Shown here piece after piece: positions 1-8,124 of a stretch of DNA of 64,000 nucleotides (positions within the stretch are counted from its first letter, which is position 1; every line of letters starts with the position of its first letter). The position numbers and the translations under genes are program-made. The DNA comes from Bacteroidota bacterium (GTDB lineage: Bacteria > Bacteroidota > Bacteroidia > Cytophagales > Cyclobacteriaceae). The notes beneath the pieces were generated by a model. That model searched no databases and was not told the origin of the DNA. It worked only from the letters and a program-made list of their open reading frames with translations. The DNA lies in contig JAFDYX010000020.1 of NCBI GenBank assembly GCA_018267215.1, forward strand, positions 124,001 through 188,000, given 5' to 3'.

Positions 1-1
1 C

Positions 2-370
2 GATAATTTTGGCAGCTATGCGAAGTTCACTTGCCCAACGATAGCCAACGGAAAAATTTTCTTAGCTACGTTTTCAAATAAGCTGGCAGTATATGGATTG
101 CACAAAGACTTGATCTTAGGGGTTGTGCCAGCACAGGAACAGTTATTGAAAATATTTCCCAACCCGGCAAGCAGCATTATCAATATTCAATCCAATAATT
201 CAATTCGATCTGTAGTGATTTATGATTTGAACGGAAGAGCAGTTTGGTCGGGCAATTCTTTTCAAAATTCTGAAATCGAAATAAGATTTAGCTTGCCCGG
301 TGGACTATATGTAATACAAACACAAACAGAGAATATGCTTTATAGACGGATAGTAGCTATTAAGCCCTAA
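2..370 (+). CDS. 3' end of a T9SS-exported beta-propeller protein (partial)
   Basis: The frame is open from the left edge to a TAA stop, so the start lies outside the window. The first part contains KFTCPTIANGKIFLATFSNK followed by LAVYGL, which looks like the last blade of a PQQ-like beta-propeller. After a short linker the sequence enters a type A C-terminal sorting domain: KIFPNPASSIINI, VVIYDLNGRAVW, LPGGLYVIQT. In Bacteroidota such domains direct a protein through the type IX secretion system, with removal or surface attachment at the outer membrane. The catalytic or binding part is not visible, so the substrate is unknown. I am confident of the sorting domain and moderately so of the propeller. 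Confidence 0.8.
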   Translation, partial: DNFGSYAKFTCPTIANGKIFLATFSNKLAVYGLHKDLILGVVPAQEQLLKIFPNPASSIINIQSNNSIRSVVIYDLNGRAVWSGNSFQNSEIEIRFSLPGGLYVIQTQTENMLYRRIVAIKP

Positions 371-585
371 CCCACACCAGTATAAATTTGGATTTTTGGC
401 ATGACCACCCCCCTCGGTCTTTGTTATAGTGGGTCAGCGGTCAACAATAATTTGGAAGGGTGTATAGAGAGATAGTTTGTGAGATTTTTGTAATGAATCT
501 TCCGCACTGAAGGTGTATTCACTCTATAATTAAGCCGCTACCAATCTCAACATTTCTCGGTAACTTTCAAATTCAATATTAAAAC

Positions 586-1644
586 ATGAAAGCAATCAAT
601 GTCTCGCGTAGGGAGTTTCTAAAAAAGAGCGTAGCTACTGCCGCGCTTTCCATGCCCTTGTTTAACGTGATCAGCAAACCTGTGATGGAAGATGAAATAA
701 TCGGTCACGGAAAATTCAAATACCGTGTCCACAAAAACTGGGGCAACCTCGATCCTGCTACCACCCCCGTAAAAAATTGTCATGAGATGGTGATGGATAA
801 AAAGGGGCGGCTCATCATGGTGACGGATGAAACGAAGAACAACATTATCATTTACGATCGCTCCGGCAGATTGATTACTACATGGGGTCATGATTTTCCG
901 GGTGGCCACGGACTTACATTATTCGATGAGGGCGGAACAGAAGTCCTTTTCATCTGTGATCCGGAAACAGGCCGTGTTGTGAAGACCAGCCTGGACGGAA
1001 AAATCATCCGGGAATTTCCAAATCCAAAATCGATCAACGTCTATACCAGCGAGCAGCCCTATCGTCCAACAGAAACAGCGATTGCACCTAACGGAGATAT
1101 TTATGTAGCTGATGGATATGGTTCGCAGTTCATTTTGCAATTCAATTCTACAGGGGAATTCATCCGCAAGTTTGGCGGACCGGGAAGTGAAGACGATCAC
1201 TTTAGTACCGCACATGGTGTTTGCATTGACGCACGCGACAAGAAGAACATAACACTGCTTTGCACATCGCGAGGACATAATTCTTTCAAACGATTTACAC
1301 TCGATGGTAAATATCTCTCAACATTATTTTTGCCGGGTGCCTTTGTTTGCCGCGCAGTGATTGATGATGAAAATATATACTCCGGTGTTTGCTGGAGCCG
1401 CTTGCGTTATCTTGAACAGACAGATAATTCAGGCTTCGTTACGATTCTTGATGCAAAAGACAAGGTGATTTCGAACCCCGGAGGTACAGAGCCAAAATAT
1501 CAAAATGGCGAATTGCAGTTGATGATTCAGTCCCAACCCATCTTCAACCATTGCCACGATGTTTGTATCGACAACGACAAAAACATTTACGTGTGTCAAT
1601 GGAATGCGAACAAAACATATCCGGTGAAGTTGGAGAGAATTTAG
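586..1644 (+). CDS. Tat-exported NHL-repeat beta-propeller protein
   Basis: A 352-residue protein starting with a textbook twin-arginine signal, SRREFLKK, followed by a hydrophobic stretch ending near residue 30, so it is expected to be folded in the cytoplasm and exported by Tat. The rest consists of NHL-type propeller repeats: GRLIMVTDETKNNIIIYDRSG, then NGDIYVADGYGSQFILQFNSTG with FIRKFGGPG, then HDVCIDNDKNIYVCQWN. The arrangement resembles peptidylglycine alpha-amidating lyase-like and 6-bladed propeller proteins. No catalytic role can be assigned. An imperfect -7 element (TAACTTTC, 561-568) sits just upstream. It stands alone between a T9SS protein and a convergent gene. Confidence 0.8.
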   Translation: MKAINVSRREFLKKSVATAALSMPLFNVISKPVMEDEIIGHGKFKYRVHKNWGNLDPATTPVKNCHEMVMDKKGRLIMVTDETKNNIIIYDRSGRLITTWGHDFPGGHGLTLFDEGGTEVLFICDPETGRVVKTSLDGKIIREFPNPKSINVYTSEQPYRPTETAIAPNGDIYVADGYGSQFILQFNSTGEFIRKFGGPGSEDDHFSTAHGVCIDARDKKNITLLCTSRGHNSFKRFTLDGKYLSTLFLPGAFVCRAVIDDENIYSGVCWSRLRYLEQTDNSGFVTILDAKDKVISNPGGTEPKYQNGELQLMIQSQPIFNHCHDVCIDNDKNIYVCQWNANKTYPVKLERI

Positions 1645-1657
1645 AAATTTGATTGAC

Positions 1658-2479
1658 TTAGTTTTTGTTCTCTGTCTCGATCAGTGCTTCGAGTATTCGT
1701 AATGAAATTTCTCCTGGCTTACCTATGCCGATCATTGTATCATCTACTTGTACGATGGGGATGACCCGTTTGGTGGTGCTGGTAAGAAATACTTCTTTGG
1801 CTTTAAATACATCCTGCAGGGAGACATCATCTTCGCGAATGGAAAAATCTTTGCCGTTCAAATTCAAAATATTTTTTCGTGTGATGCCGTGAAGCACTCG
1901 TTTTGCAGGTGTGATCACCGTTCTATCTTCCTTCACTATAAATAAATTGCAGCGAGGAAATTCTGAGACAAGTCCATTCAGGTGATACAGCACATCGGCA
2001 GCGTGTTCGTCTTTGATTCGCTTTTGCAGCCAAATGCCTGTGATGTAGTTGATGGTTTTTACATGCGGTATGTCGCGCACATATTCATGGGTGATGATTT
2101 TAATTCCCTTGTCTAACACAGGTGTACCGGGCATCGTCAGCGAATGTTGGGTGATGATAAGATTGGGCGAGGCGATTTCATAACCACCGGGTGAATAGCC
2201 GCCTGTAAGAATCATCTTGATGCCGCAGTCGCTCACGCCATTTTTTTGAACCAATTCAAGGATTACTTTTTTTAATTCTTCCCGCGAAAGCGAAATGGGA
2301 AGCCGCATGATTTCAGCCGAGCGATAAAAGCGATCGAAATAATCTTCGACAAAAAGCAAACGTCCGTTCATTATTTTAAAAAAATCAAAAATACCATAGC
2401 CGCGCTGTGTGGCTAAGTCACTCGCATGAATGAATGTTTTTTCTGCCGATAAAAATTCGTTATTTAAAAATGAATACAT
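1658..2479 (-). CDS. Class IV PLP-dependent aminotransferase (D-amino-acid or branched-chain type)
   Basis: A 273-residue fold-type IV aminotransferase. The N-terminus has the family signature ATQRGYGIFDFFKI, and the probable PLP lysine is in HVKTINYITGIW (about residue 140), followed by DVLYHLNGLVSEFPRCNLFIV, the usual cofactor-binding segment, and EVFLTSTTKRVIPIVQVD near the C-terminus. This family includes branched-chain aminotransferases, D-alanine aminotransferases and aminodeoxychorismate lyases; sequence reading alone does not separate them. The start is one base after the stop of the upstream peptidase gene, so the two are almost certainly co-transcribed. A DmpA-type peptidase partner favours use on peptide-derived (perhaps D-) amino acids, which is inference. 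Confidence 0.85.
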   Translation of the reverse strand: MYSFLNNEFLSAEKTFIHASDLATQRGYGIFDFFKIMNGRLLFVEDYFDRFYRSAEIMRLPISLSREELKKVILELVQKNGVSDCGIKMILTGGYSPGGYEIASPNLIITQHSLTMPGTPVLDKGIKIITHEYVRDIPHVKTINYITGIWLQKRIKDEHAADVLYHLNGLVSEFPRCNLFIVKEDRTVITPAKRVLHGITRKNILNLNGKDFSIREDDVSLQDVFKAKEVFLTSTTKRVIPIVQVDDTMIGIGKPGEISLRILEALIETENKN

Positions 2480-2480
2480 C

Positions 2481-3608
2481 TTATTTTATAGACTGATATT
2501 TTCTTAAAATTTTCAACACATCTTCCTTTGGCAAGGCCTGAATGGTGTGGCCTTCTTTGCCTGCCATCGTCTGCGCTGCGAAAAGAGAATTGATAATTGC
2601 TTCTTCTGTTGCTTCAATCACAGCCATGAACAAGGGAGACATTTCATCATTGCGCAGCAGCGTAAGCGTTTCTGTTCTCTGATTTGATTCGTGCTTCACC
2701 CTTAGCTTTGGATCCGTTGAGAATGCGATTACATAATCCCCACTCCCGTTCGATGCGATACCGCCCGTTTTGGCAAGCCCCATCATCGCGCGCTTGGCCA
2801 TGCGCTCCAGGTTGCGCGCATCAACGGGGGCATCGGTTGCCACCAGGATCATGCACGAGCCATCTGCTTTGTCCATCAACTGATCGCTCAGAAAAAATTG
2901 TTTCAACTCTTCGCCAACGGGCACACCATCAATTTGTAACACGCCACCAAAGTTTGTCTGCACCAATACACCAACTGTATAGCCTCCCGATTTTCCCGGA
3001 AGAACTCGCGAAGAAGTGCCGATGCCTCCTTTGAACCCAAAACAGATTGTTCCTGTGCCTGCTCCTACATTTCCTTCTACTACCGCTGCAGACGTTGCTT
3101 TCGCAATGGCATCCAGCACATGCTGCTTGGTAACATGCCGACCGCGAATGTCATTCAAATATCCATCATTAGTTTCTCCTACCACGGCATTCACAGACTG
3201 CACTTTTTCGTTTCCGTTTTGTTGAAGTGTGTATTCAATCACCGCATCCATCGCAGTAGAGACACCGAGCGTGTTGGTTAATACAATTGGCGTTTCAATA
3301 TTTCCCAGTTCTTTTACTTGCGTTGTACCTGTCAATTTCCCAAAACCATTTCCGACATAAACAGCAGCCGGCACTTTCTCTTGAAAAAGATTTCCATCGT
3401 GGGGAATGATCGCGGTAACGCCTGTACGCACATCGTTTCCTAAAATGATTGTAACGTGGCCAACTTTCACTCCATTTACATCGGTGATTGCATTTAGTTT
3501 TCCCGGTCTAAGCACTCCCATTTTAATTCCCAGATCGCGCACACGACTTTGCGCCATAAGCGCTTGCGACAAAGCCTGACAAACAAGAAACAACACAGCA
3601 TACTTCAT
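2481..3608 (-). CDS. P1 (S58) family peptidase, DmpA/L-aminopeptidase type
   Basis: A 375-residue protein of the DmpA family, N-terminal nucleophile peptidases that cut themselves into two chains. A signal peptide (residues 1-19, ending SQALMAQ) predicts periplasmic location. Family landmarks are the start of the mature protein (RVRDLGIKMGVLRPGKLNAI then TDVNGVKVGHVTI), VGAGTGTICFGFKGGIGTSSR, and TGGIASNGSGDYVIAFST, the region around the autocleavage site and nucleophilic serine in this family. Members hydrolyse N-terminal amino acids, some D-alanine amides or beta-peptides; the specificity here is unknown. It is the first gene of a two-gene unit with the class IV aminotransferase. Confidence 0.9.
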   Translation of the reverse strand: MKYAVLFLVCQALSQALMAQSRVRDLGIKMGVLRPGKLNAITDVNGVKVGHVTIILGNDVRTGVTAIIPHDGNLFQEKVPAAVYVGNGFGKLTGTTQVKELGNIETPIVLTNTLGVSTAMDAVIEYTLQQNGNEKVQSVNAVVGETNDGYLNDIRGRHVTKQHVLDAIAKATSAAVVEGNVGAGTGTICFGFKGGIGTSSRVLPGKSGGYTVGVLVQTNFGGVLQIDGVPVGEELKQFFLSDQLMDKADGSCMILVATDAPVDARNLERMAKRAMMGLAKTGGIASNGSGDYVIAFSTDPKLRVKHESNQRTETLTLLRNDEMSPLFMAVIEATEEAIINSLFAAQTMAGKEGHTIQALPKEDVLKILRKYQSIK

Positions 3609-3898
3609 GGCTCAATGTTCTTTAATTGCATCAACATTTCCAACATCAATTATCCAACATGCTTGAGACTGATCACAAAAAAGCCCATGCTGATTTTGCA
3701 CTTGTAGGTATTATCACCAACCACAGGCAGTAATACTGCGAAGTAGAAATCCACCGCTCTTTCCTTACTTTAGAAAACTCCGATGTTTTCCGGCAAGGCA
3801 TAACAAAGGCTTGCTTGTGTGTTTTTAAATGAGAATACAGTTTAAACCTTTTCGCCTGCACAATGTCTTACCGGGCATTATAACAAAACACCAATCTC
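3609..3898. other. Intergenic region without a convincing gene
   Basis: About 290 bases separate the divergent peptidase gene and the small secreted protein gene. A 62-codon minus-strand reading frame (3673-3861) has no signal peptide, no repeat and no recognisable motif, and I treat it as chance. No clear TAnnTTTG promoter is seen directly before the small-protein gene, and no RNA structure stands out. Confidence 0.5.
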
Positions 3899-4141
3899 AT
3901 GAAAACAACCTTTAAGACAATGGCAGTTATTGCACTGGTAGCAGGTGCATTTTGCGCAGGCATTGCTGCGGCCGTAGAGTTCCCAGAACTGACAGCCGCT
4001 AAAAACCACATGATTCAGGCCAGAAACAACCTACAAAAAGCCGCTACCGAATTTGGTGGGCACAAGGCCAAGTCGTTGGAGTATCTCGACAAGGCTATCA
4101 AAGAAGTAGATGAGGCCGTACTCTATGCCGATAAGCACTAA
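3899..4141 (+). CDS. Small secreted alpha-helical protein, function unknown
   Basis: An 80-residue product with a Sec signal peptide (KTMAVIALVAGAFCAGIAAA, cleavage near residue 25) and a mature part of about 55 residues predicted as two amphipathic helices: MIQARNNLQKAATEFGGHKA and SLEYLDKAIKEVDEAV. From memory this matches the pattern of small periplasmic proteins with a central GGH(R/K) turn and a C-terminal AI-x2-V-x2 helix found in several phyla; none that I know of is characterised. It is monocistronic: no neighbour in the same direction, and an intrinsic terminator follows 37 bases downstream. The presence of the signal peptide, normal codon use and dedicated terminator make this a real gene. 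Confidence 0.8.
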   Translation: MKTTFKTMAVIALVAGAFCAGIAAAVEFPELTAAKNHMIQARNNLQKAATEFGGHKAKSLEYLDKAIKEVDEAVLYADKH

Positions 4142-4177
4142 TTGCTGCATCGGATATTAAATTGGGTGTTGATGAGG

Positions 4178-4205
4178 AGGCTCCTGTACGGAGCCTTCTT
4201 TTTTT
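4178..4205 (+). terminator. Intrinsic terminator of the small secreted protein gene
   Basis: A 7-bp perfect stem (AGGCTCC / GGAGCCT) with a 5-base loop (TGTAC) is followed by TTCTTTTTTT. It lies 37 bases after the stop codon of the small secreted protein gene and ends just before the convergent TerB-like gene. Confidence 0.85.
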
Positions 4206-4225
4206 AAGATTTTTTCAGAAGATTT

Positions 4226-4639
4226 TTAAGCAAAAGCCGGGAGCACGATTTTCCGTACGTTGGCCACCATCAATTCTTTTTGCATTTTCATGATCTCGTC
4301 AAGTGGCAATTTCAATTCAACATTGTAGAGTTTATAAATCAATTGCCATTCTGCAGTATCCATAAACCCATCGGCATTGGCAATGAGGCACAGCCAAGTA
4401 ATGTAGCGAACTTGAATTTCGTGGGGTTGTTTTTTCAGAACCTCTACCGCTTCGGCATAAAGGACAGATGGGTTTCTTTTTTTAAGGCTTTCAATAATGG
4501 TGTGGTAGTCAATTTCAGAAATGCCCTCGCATTTAGCTGCATATAAACCAGACTGAATTTCTTTTTGGTTGATGTTGCCATCGGCATGCACCAGCAAGTA
4601 GATCAGTTTTACCAAACTTAATTTATATCCGATAACCAT
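4226..4639 (-). CDS. TerB-like (tellurite-resistance B family fold) protein
   Basis: A 137-residue mostly helical protein resembling the TerB/DjlA-N domain family. It carries two acidic loops typical of the fold, HADGNINQKE near residue 20 and NADGFMDTAEW near residue 90, each an aspartate-glycine turn followed by a glutamate, thought to bind metal in TerB. I chose the ATG at 4639; a TTG at 4669 would add ten residues without homology value. The role is unknown, and no tellurite or chemical-stress (ter) genes are nearby. It is flanked by a convergent small gene and the 3' end of the DUF1080 gene, and is probably transcribed alone. Confidence 0.65.
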   Translation of the reverse strand: MVIGYKLSLVKLIYLLVHADGNINQKEIQSGLYAAKCEGISEIDYHTIIESLKKRNPSVLYAEAVEVLKKQPHEIQVRYITWLCLIANADGFMDTAEWQLIYKLYNVELKLPLDEIMKMQKELMVANVRKIVLPAFA

Positions 4640-4692
4640 AGCACACCCTACCCTGAAAAACAGTGCCAAAGCCTAATATTGCCTATAGGCGT

Positions 4693-4712
4693 AAAAAACA
4701 GGCTATAGCCTG
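4693..4712 (-). terminator. Intrinsic terminator of the DUF1080 gene
   Basis: Read on the minus strand, CAGGCTATAGCCTG (perfect palindrome, 5-bp stem around TATA) is followed by TTTTTT. It lies 44 bases past the stop of the DUF1080 gene. A second 10-bp palindrome, GCCTATAGGC, sits just beyond at 4681-4690, upstream of the TerB-like gene. Confidence 0.65.
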
Positions 4713-4755
4713 AGTTGTGAGTTTCAAAACGGGAAATGGTTTCTTAAAACTGAAA

Positions 4756-5673
4756 CTATTTGGCCGGGGTAATCACAATATTCCGGTATTCAATCGGCTC
4801 ATGGTCGCCTTGCAGTAAGATGGGGCCCGGCTCATGTTCAAAACTATTGATAGCGCCTCCGGTAATGCCGGGAATAATGGCATTGCAGATCACGGTTACA
4901 CCATTGGCTACAACAGTTACGGTTCTGCCTATCAGCGTAATATCAAACGATTGCCACTCACCAGCTTCTTTGGCCACCATTTGGTTGGGTTCTACAAAAC
5001 CGTAGATGCCGCTAAACTGGTCGTCCCACGGGGTGAGGCCTTTGCTGTCGGTAACCTGCACTTCGTATCGGCCACGCAAGTACACACCACTGTTGCCGCC
5101 TTTTGAGTACTTAAATTCTATGTGCAGTTTGAAGTCTGTAAAAGTGCGGTCGGTAAGCAAGTTGGAGCCGGGCTTGGCACTTTTTAAAACTCCGTTTTCG
5201 GCTGTCCATTGGTTAGTACCCGAGGCATGCCATCCGGCTAAATCCTTTCCATTAAATAAGGTAATGGGCTCAGCCCACTCGGGGTGCTTTTCTCGCTGTA
5301 ATGAAGGCGCACGCCATCCCCTAAAAGAATAAGGCTTTCCATCTACAAAAATCATTTTGCCTTTCAGGCTATCGCCTTTCAGTTCACCCTCGAAGTCCAT
5401 GGTGCGGTTGCCTACTTCCCATTGCAAGGGCAGGGAGAAACTGAATTTTTCGTTTTGAAGCTTTACTTCCGATATGGGCCGGGCGCTGCCAAACGCATAA
5501 ACAAACCGGCCGATCAATGTTTTTCTGCCCGAGTGCCGCACCTCCAGCCACGAGGGTATTTCTTTGCCGTCTTTGGCGATGGCCAGATCCCAGCGGCCTT
5601 CCAGCGGGGTAACAAGCTGCCCGCAAGCTGCGAAAGAGAGAGTAACGGAAAAAATTAAAATGAGGGTTTTCAT
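4756..5673 (-). CDS. DUF1080 (3-keto-disaccharide hydrolase domain) secreted protein
   Basis: A 305-residue exported protein. The N-terminus MKTLILIFSVTLSFAACGQ is a signal peptide with a cysteine at 16, possibly a lipoprotein signal. Residues 20-110 form a small beta-rich module (LEGRWDLAIAKDGKEIPSWL). Residues 130-305 are a DUF1080 concanavalin-like domain, recognised by ITLFNGKDLAGWHA, SNLLTDRTFTDFKLHIEFKY, GNSGVYLRGRYEVQV, GAINSFEHEPGPILLQGDH and IEYRNIVI. DUF1080 proteins are common in Bacteroidota and Planctomycetota; some hydrolyse 3-keto-glycosides. No sugar oxidoreductase is adjacent, so the substrate is open. It is monocistronic with its own terminator. Confidence 0.85.
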   Translation of the reverse strand: MKTLILIFSVTLSFAACGQLVTPLEGRWDLAIAKDGKEIPSWLEVRHSGRKTLIGRFVYAFGSARPISEVKLQNEKFSFSLPLQWEVGNRTMDFEGELKGDSLKGKMIFVDGKPYSFRGWRAPSLQREKHPEWAEPITLFNGKDLAGWHASGTNQWTAENGVLKSAKPGSNLLTDRTFTDFKLHIEFKYSKGGNSGVYLRGRYEVQVTDSKGLTPWDDQFSGIYGFVEPNQMVAKEAGEWQSFDITLIGRTVTVVANGVTVICNAIIPGITGGAINSFEHEPGPILLQGDHEPIEYRNIVITPAK

Positions 5674-5802
5674 AGATGAGCAGATTTAAGGTGAAGCCTA
5701 AATGTAAACCGTATTTTTGGAAGTAGGAAGCAAAGTTTGATGAGGTCATTTCTTGTAAAATCAATACACGAGGCAAATCGTCAATAAACATTCATTTCTT
5801 CC

Positions 5803-5810
5803 TACCTTTG
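5803..5810 (+). promoter_or_regulatory. Bacteroidota -7 promoter element of lepA
   Basis: TACCTTTG matches the Bacteroidota -7 consensus TAnnTTTG and lies 25 bases before the lepA ATG, giving a short leader. No clear TTG -33 element is visible. Confidence 0.6.
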
Positions 5811-5835
5811 CGCCCTAAAAAAAATTAAGGATTGA

Positions 5836-7629
5836 ATGAAGGGAATGGAAAACATTCGCAATTTCTGCATCATTGCCCACATAGACCACGGCAAAAGTAC
5901 GCTGGCCGACCGCCTGCTGGAGTTTACCGGCACGCTCAACCAGCGCCAGATGCAGGCTCAGGTACTCGACAACATGGACTTGGAACGGGAAAAAGGGATT
6001 ACCATAAAAGCACACGCCATTCAGATGAATTACAGACTGGATGGCCGGGAATATACCCTGAACCTGATAGACACACCCGGCCACGTAGATTTTTCTTATG
6101 AAGTGAGCCGCTCTATTGCTGCGTGCGAAGGCGCCCTGCTGATAGTGGATGCCGCCCAGGGCATTCAGGCACAAACCATCTCCAACCTCTACTTGGCGTT
6201 AGATCATAATCTGGAAATCATTCCGGTGATGAACAAGATTGATTTACCGGCTGCCATGCCCGAAGAAGTAACAGACCAGATTGTAGATCTGATCGGCTGC
6301 AAGCGCGAAGACGTGATCCGCGCCAGCGCCAAAGAAGGTATCGGCATCGAAGAAATTTTGAAAGCTGCCGTCAACAGAATTCCACCTCCTACGGGCAACA
6401 CAAACGCTCCGCTGCAGGCCATGATTTTTGATTCTGTATTTAATTCTTTCCGGGGCATCGAAGTGTATTTCCGCGTGTTCAATGGCGCAATCAGAAAAAA
6501 TGATAAAGTAAAATTTGTCAACACCGGCATGGAATACAATGCCGATGAAATAGGCGTACTGAAGTTAGACAAACATCCGTGCGATGAAATCAGTACGGGC
6601 AACGTGGGCTACCTCATTTCCGGAATTAAAGTAGCGAAGGAAGTGAAAGTGGGAGACACGATTACACATGCCAACCGTCCGGGCGAGGCTATCAAAGGTT
6701 TTGAGAACGTGAAGCCCATGGTTTTTGCCGGCATCTATCCGGTGGAGACATCGGAGTTTGAAGAACTGCGTGCGTCTATGGAAAAGCTGCAGCTCAACGA
6801 TGCCGCCCTCGTGTGGGAACCTGAAACTTCGGCAGCGCTGGGGTTTGGTTTCCGGTGCGGGTTTCTCGGCATGCTGCACATGGAAATAGTACAAGAGCGG
6901 TTGGAGCGCGAGTTTGGCATGACGGTCATCACCACGGTGCCGTCTGTAGAGTTTCGCGCCACACTTACCAGCGGCAGCGTCATCACCATCAACGCTCCTT
7001 CTGAAATGCCCGACCCTACCACGATGGCATTTATAGAAGAGCCTTTCATCGCGGCACAAATTATTTCCAAAGCAGAATTTATCGGGCCGATTATCACGTT
7101 GTGTATGGACAAGCGCGGCATCATCAAAAATCAGGTTTACCTGACCAGCGACCGCGTGGAACTGTCGTTCGATATGCCGCTCTCGGAAATAGTTTTTGAT
7201 TTCTTCGATAAACTGAAAACGATTTCAAAAGGATATGCTTCGCTGGATTACCATCTGATCGGTTTCCGCGAAAGCGACATGGTAAAATTAGATGTGATGC
7301 TCAATGGCGACCGCGTGGATGCGCTGTCGGCCATCGTGCACCGGGCGAAGTCTTACGAGTGGGGAAGAAAACTGTGCGAGAAACTGAAAGAACTCATCCC
7401 GCGCCACATGTTTGAAGTAGCCATTCAGGCCAGCATCGGCCAAAAAATCATTGCCCGCGAAACGGTAAGCGCCATGCGCAAAAATGTGTTGGCCAAATGC
7501 TATGGCGGAGATATTTCGCGTAAGCGCAAACTACTCGAAAAACAAAAGAAAGGAAAAAAACGCATGAGGCAGATAGGAACGGTAGAAGTGCCGCAGGAAG
7601 CGTTTATGGCTGTGTTGAAGATTAATTAG
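5836..7629 (+). CDS. lepA: Elongation factor 4 (LepA) GTPase
   Basis: A 597-residue translational GTPase, the usual LepA length. The G1 motif is in AHIDHGKST (residues 14-22), G3 is DTPGHVD, G4 is NKID, and the domain order is G, II, III, V, with the LepA-specific C-terminal domain ending in [20 protein letters not shown]. The enzyme binds the ribosome and acts on stalled or mistranslocated complexes. Two starts are possible: ATG at 5836 and the ATG at 5845, the latter giving [12 protein letters not shown], closer to the family N-terminus. A TAnnTTTG promoter element precedes it. The small coiled-coil gene downstream starts two bases after the stop. Confidence 0.97.
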   Translation: MKGMENIRNFCIIAHIDHGKSTLADRLLEFTGTLNQRQMQAQVLDNMDLEREKGITIKAHAIQMNYRLDGREYTLNLIDTPGHVDFSYEVSRSIAACEGALLIVDAAQGIQAQTISNLYLALDHNLEIIPVMNKIDLPAAMPEEVTDQIVDLIGCKREDVIRASAKEGIGIEEILKAAVNRIPPPTGNTNAPLQAMIFDSVFNSFRGIEVYFRVFNGAIRKNDKVKFVNTGMEYNADEIGVLKLDKHPCDEISTGNVGYLISGIKVAKEVKVGDTITHANRPGEAIKGFENVKPMVFAGIYPVETSEFEELRASMEKLQLNDAALVWEPETSAALGFGFRCGFLGMLHMEIVQERLEREFGMTVITTVPSVEFRATLTSGSVITINAPSEMPDPTTMAFIEEPFIAAQIISKAEFIGPIITLCMDKRGIIKNQVYLTSDRVELSFDMPLSEIVFDFFDKLKTISKGYASLDYHLIGFRESDMVKLDVMLNGDRVDALSAIVHRAKSYEWGRKLCEKLKELIPRHMFEVAIQASIGQKIIARETVSAMRKNVLAKCYGGDISRKRKLLEKQKKGKKRMRQIGTVEVPQEAFMAVLKIN

Positions 7630-7631
7630 TA

Positions 7632-7826
7632 ATGAAAAAATTGGACGACATCAATAGAATGCTTGTTCTTTTAAAGAAGAATAGAAGAAAGAATGAAGAA
7701 ATTTATAGCCGACTAAAGTCAGACTTAAAAAAATACGACAAGCAGATCAAAGAAGAAGAATCTTTAGTTCGCGAAATGGAATCAAAATATTTCCCTAAAG
7801 CAAAAGCCAATGGAGAGAAATTATGA
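7632..7826 (+). CDS. Small charged coiled-coil protein after lepA
   Basis: A 64-residue, lysine- and glutamate-rich helical product (NRRKNEEIYSRLKSDLKKYD, QIKEEESLVREMESKY) without signal peptide or membrane segment. It starts two bases after the lepA stop, and its end overlaps the next small frame (7810) by 17 bases, suggesting translational coupling. I do not recognise a function. The length, helix periodicity and absence of cysteine or aromatic motifs suggest a small oligomerising protein. It could be a lineage-specific gene; whether it is expressed is unproven. Confidence 0.55.
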   Translation: MKKLDDINRMLVLLKKNRRKNEEIYSRLKSDLKKYDKQIKEEESLVREMESKYFPKAKANGEKL

Positions 7827-8124
7827 TGAAGTAATCGCTGAGATTCTGATTGAGTTAGACCAACTCCACAGAAGGGGTATAGCACAAGATGAACGAAATG
7901 CTAAATTTGACTAGCGAATGGAACTAACCATTAAACGCATGGTGATGGCCGAAAAGAGGTTAGATAAAATAGACCAACGTTTAGGTAAAAATGATCAGTG
8001 GATGGAGCAGTTTAACAAGAAGTTGTCAGAGTCATTTAAAGAACTGAAAGAATTCAGACGTATACAAAATGATATTAACAAATACTTTCTAAAGGAAATT
8101 AAAAAGAACAGTCGTCAAAAATGA
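7810..8124 (+). pseudogene. Small coiled-coil gene interrupted by an in-frame TAG
   Basis: From the ATG at 7810 the frame encodes 34 residues (MERNYDEVIAEILIELDQL, HRRGIAQDERNAKFD), meets TAG at 7912-7914, then continues in the same frame through one codon to an ATG at 7918 and 68 more residues (RMVMAEKRLDKIDQRLGKND, KKLSESFKELKEFRRIQN) to the stop at 8124. The joined product of 104 codons resembles the 113-residue coiled-coil protein at 24279 in layout: a short acidic helical head followed by a heptad tail. Either the gene has decayed, the stop is read through, or the two halves are made separately (the second from the ATG at 7918). The stop of the second half overlaps the folD start by four bases. 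Confidence 0.5.

Noticed and set aside
3673-3861. Minus-strand 62-codon frame in the gap before the small secreted protein
   Set aside because: No signal, motif, promoter or neighbour coupling; composition looks like non-coding DNA.
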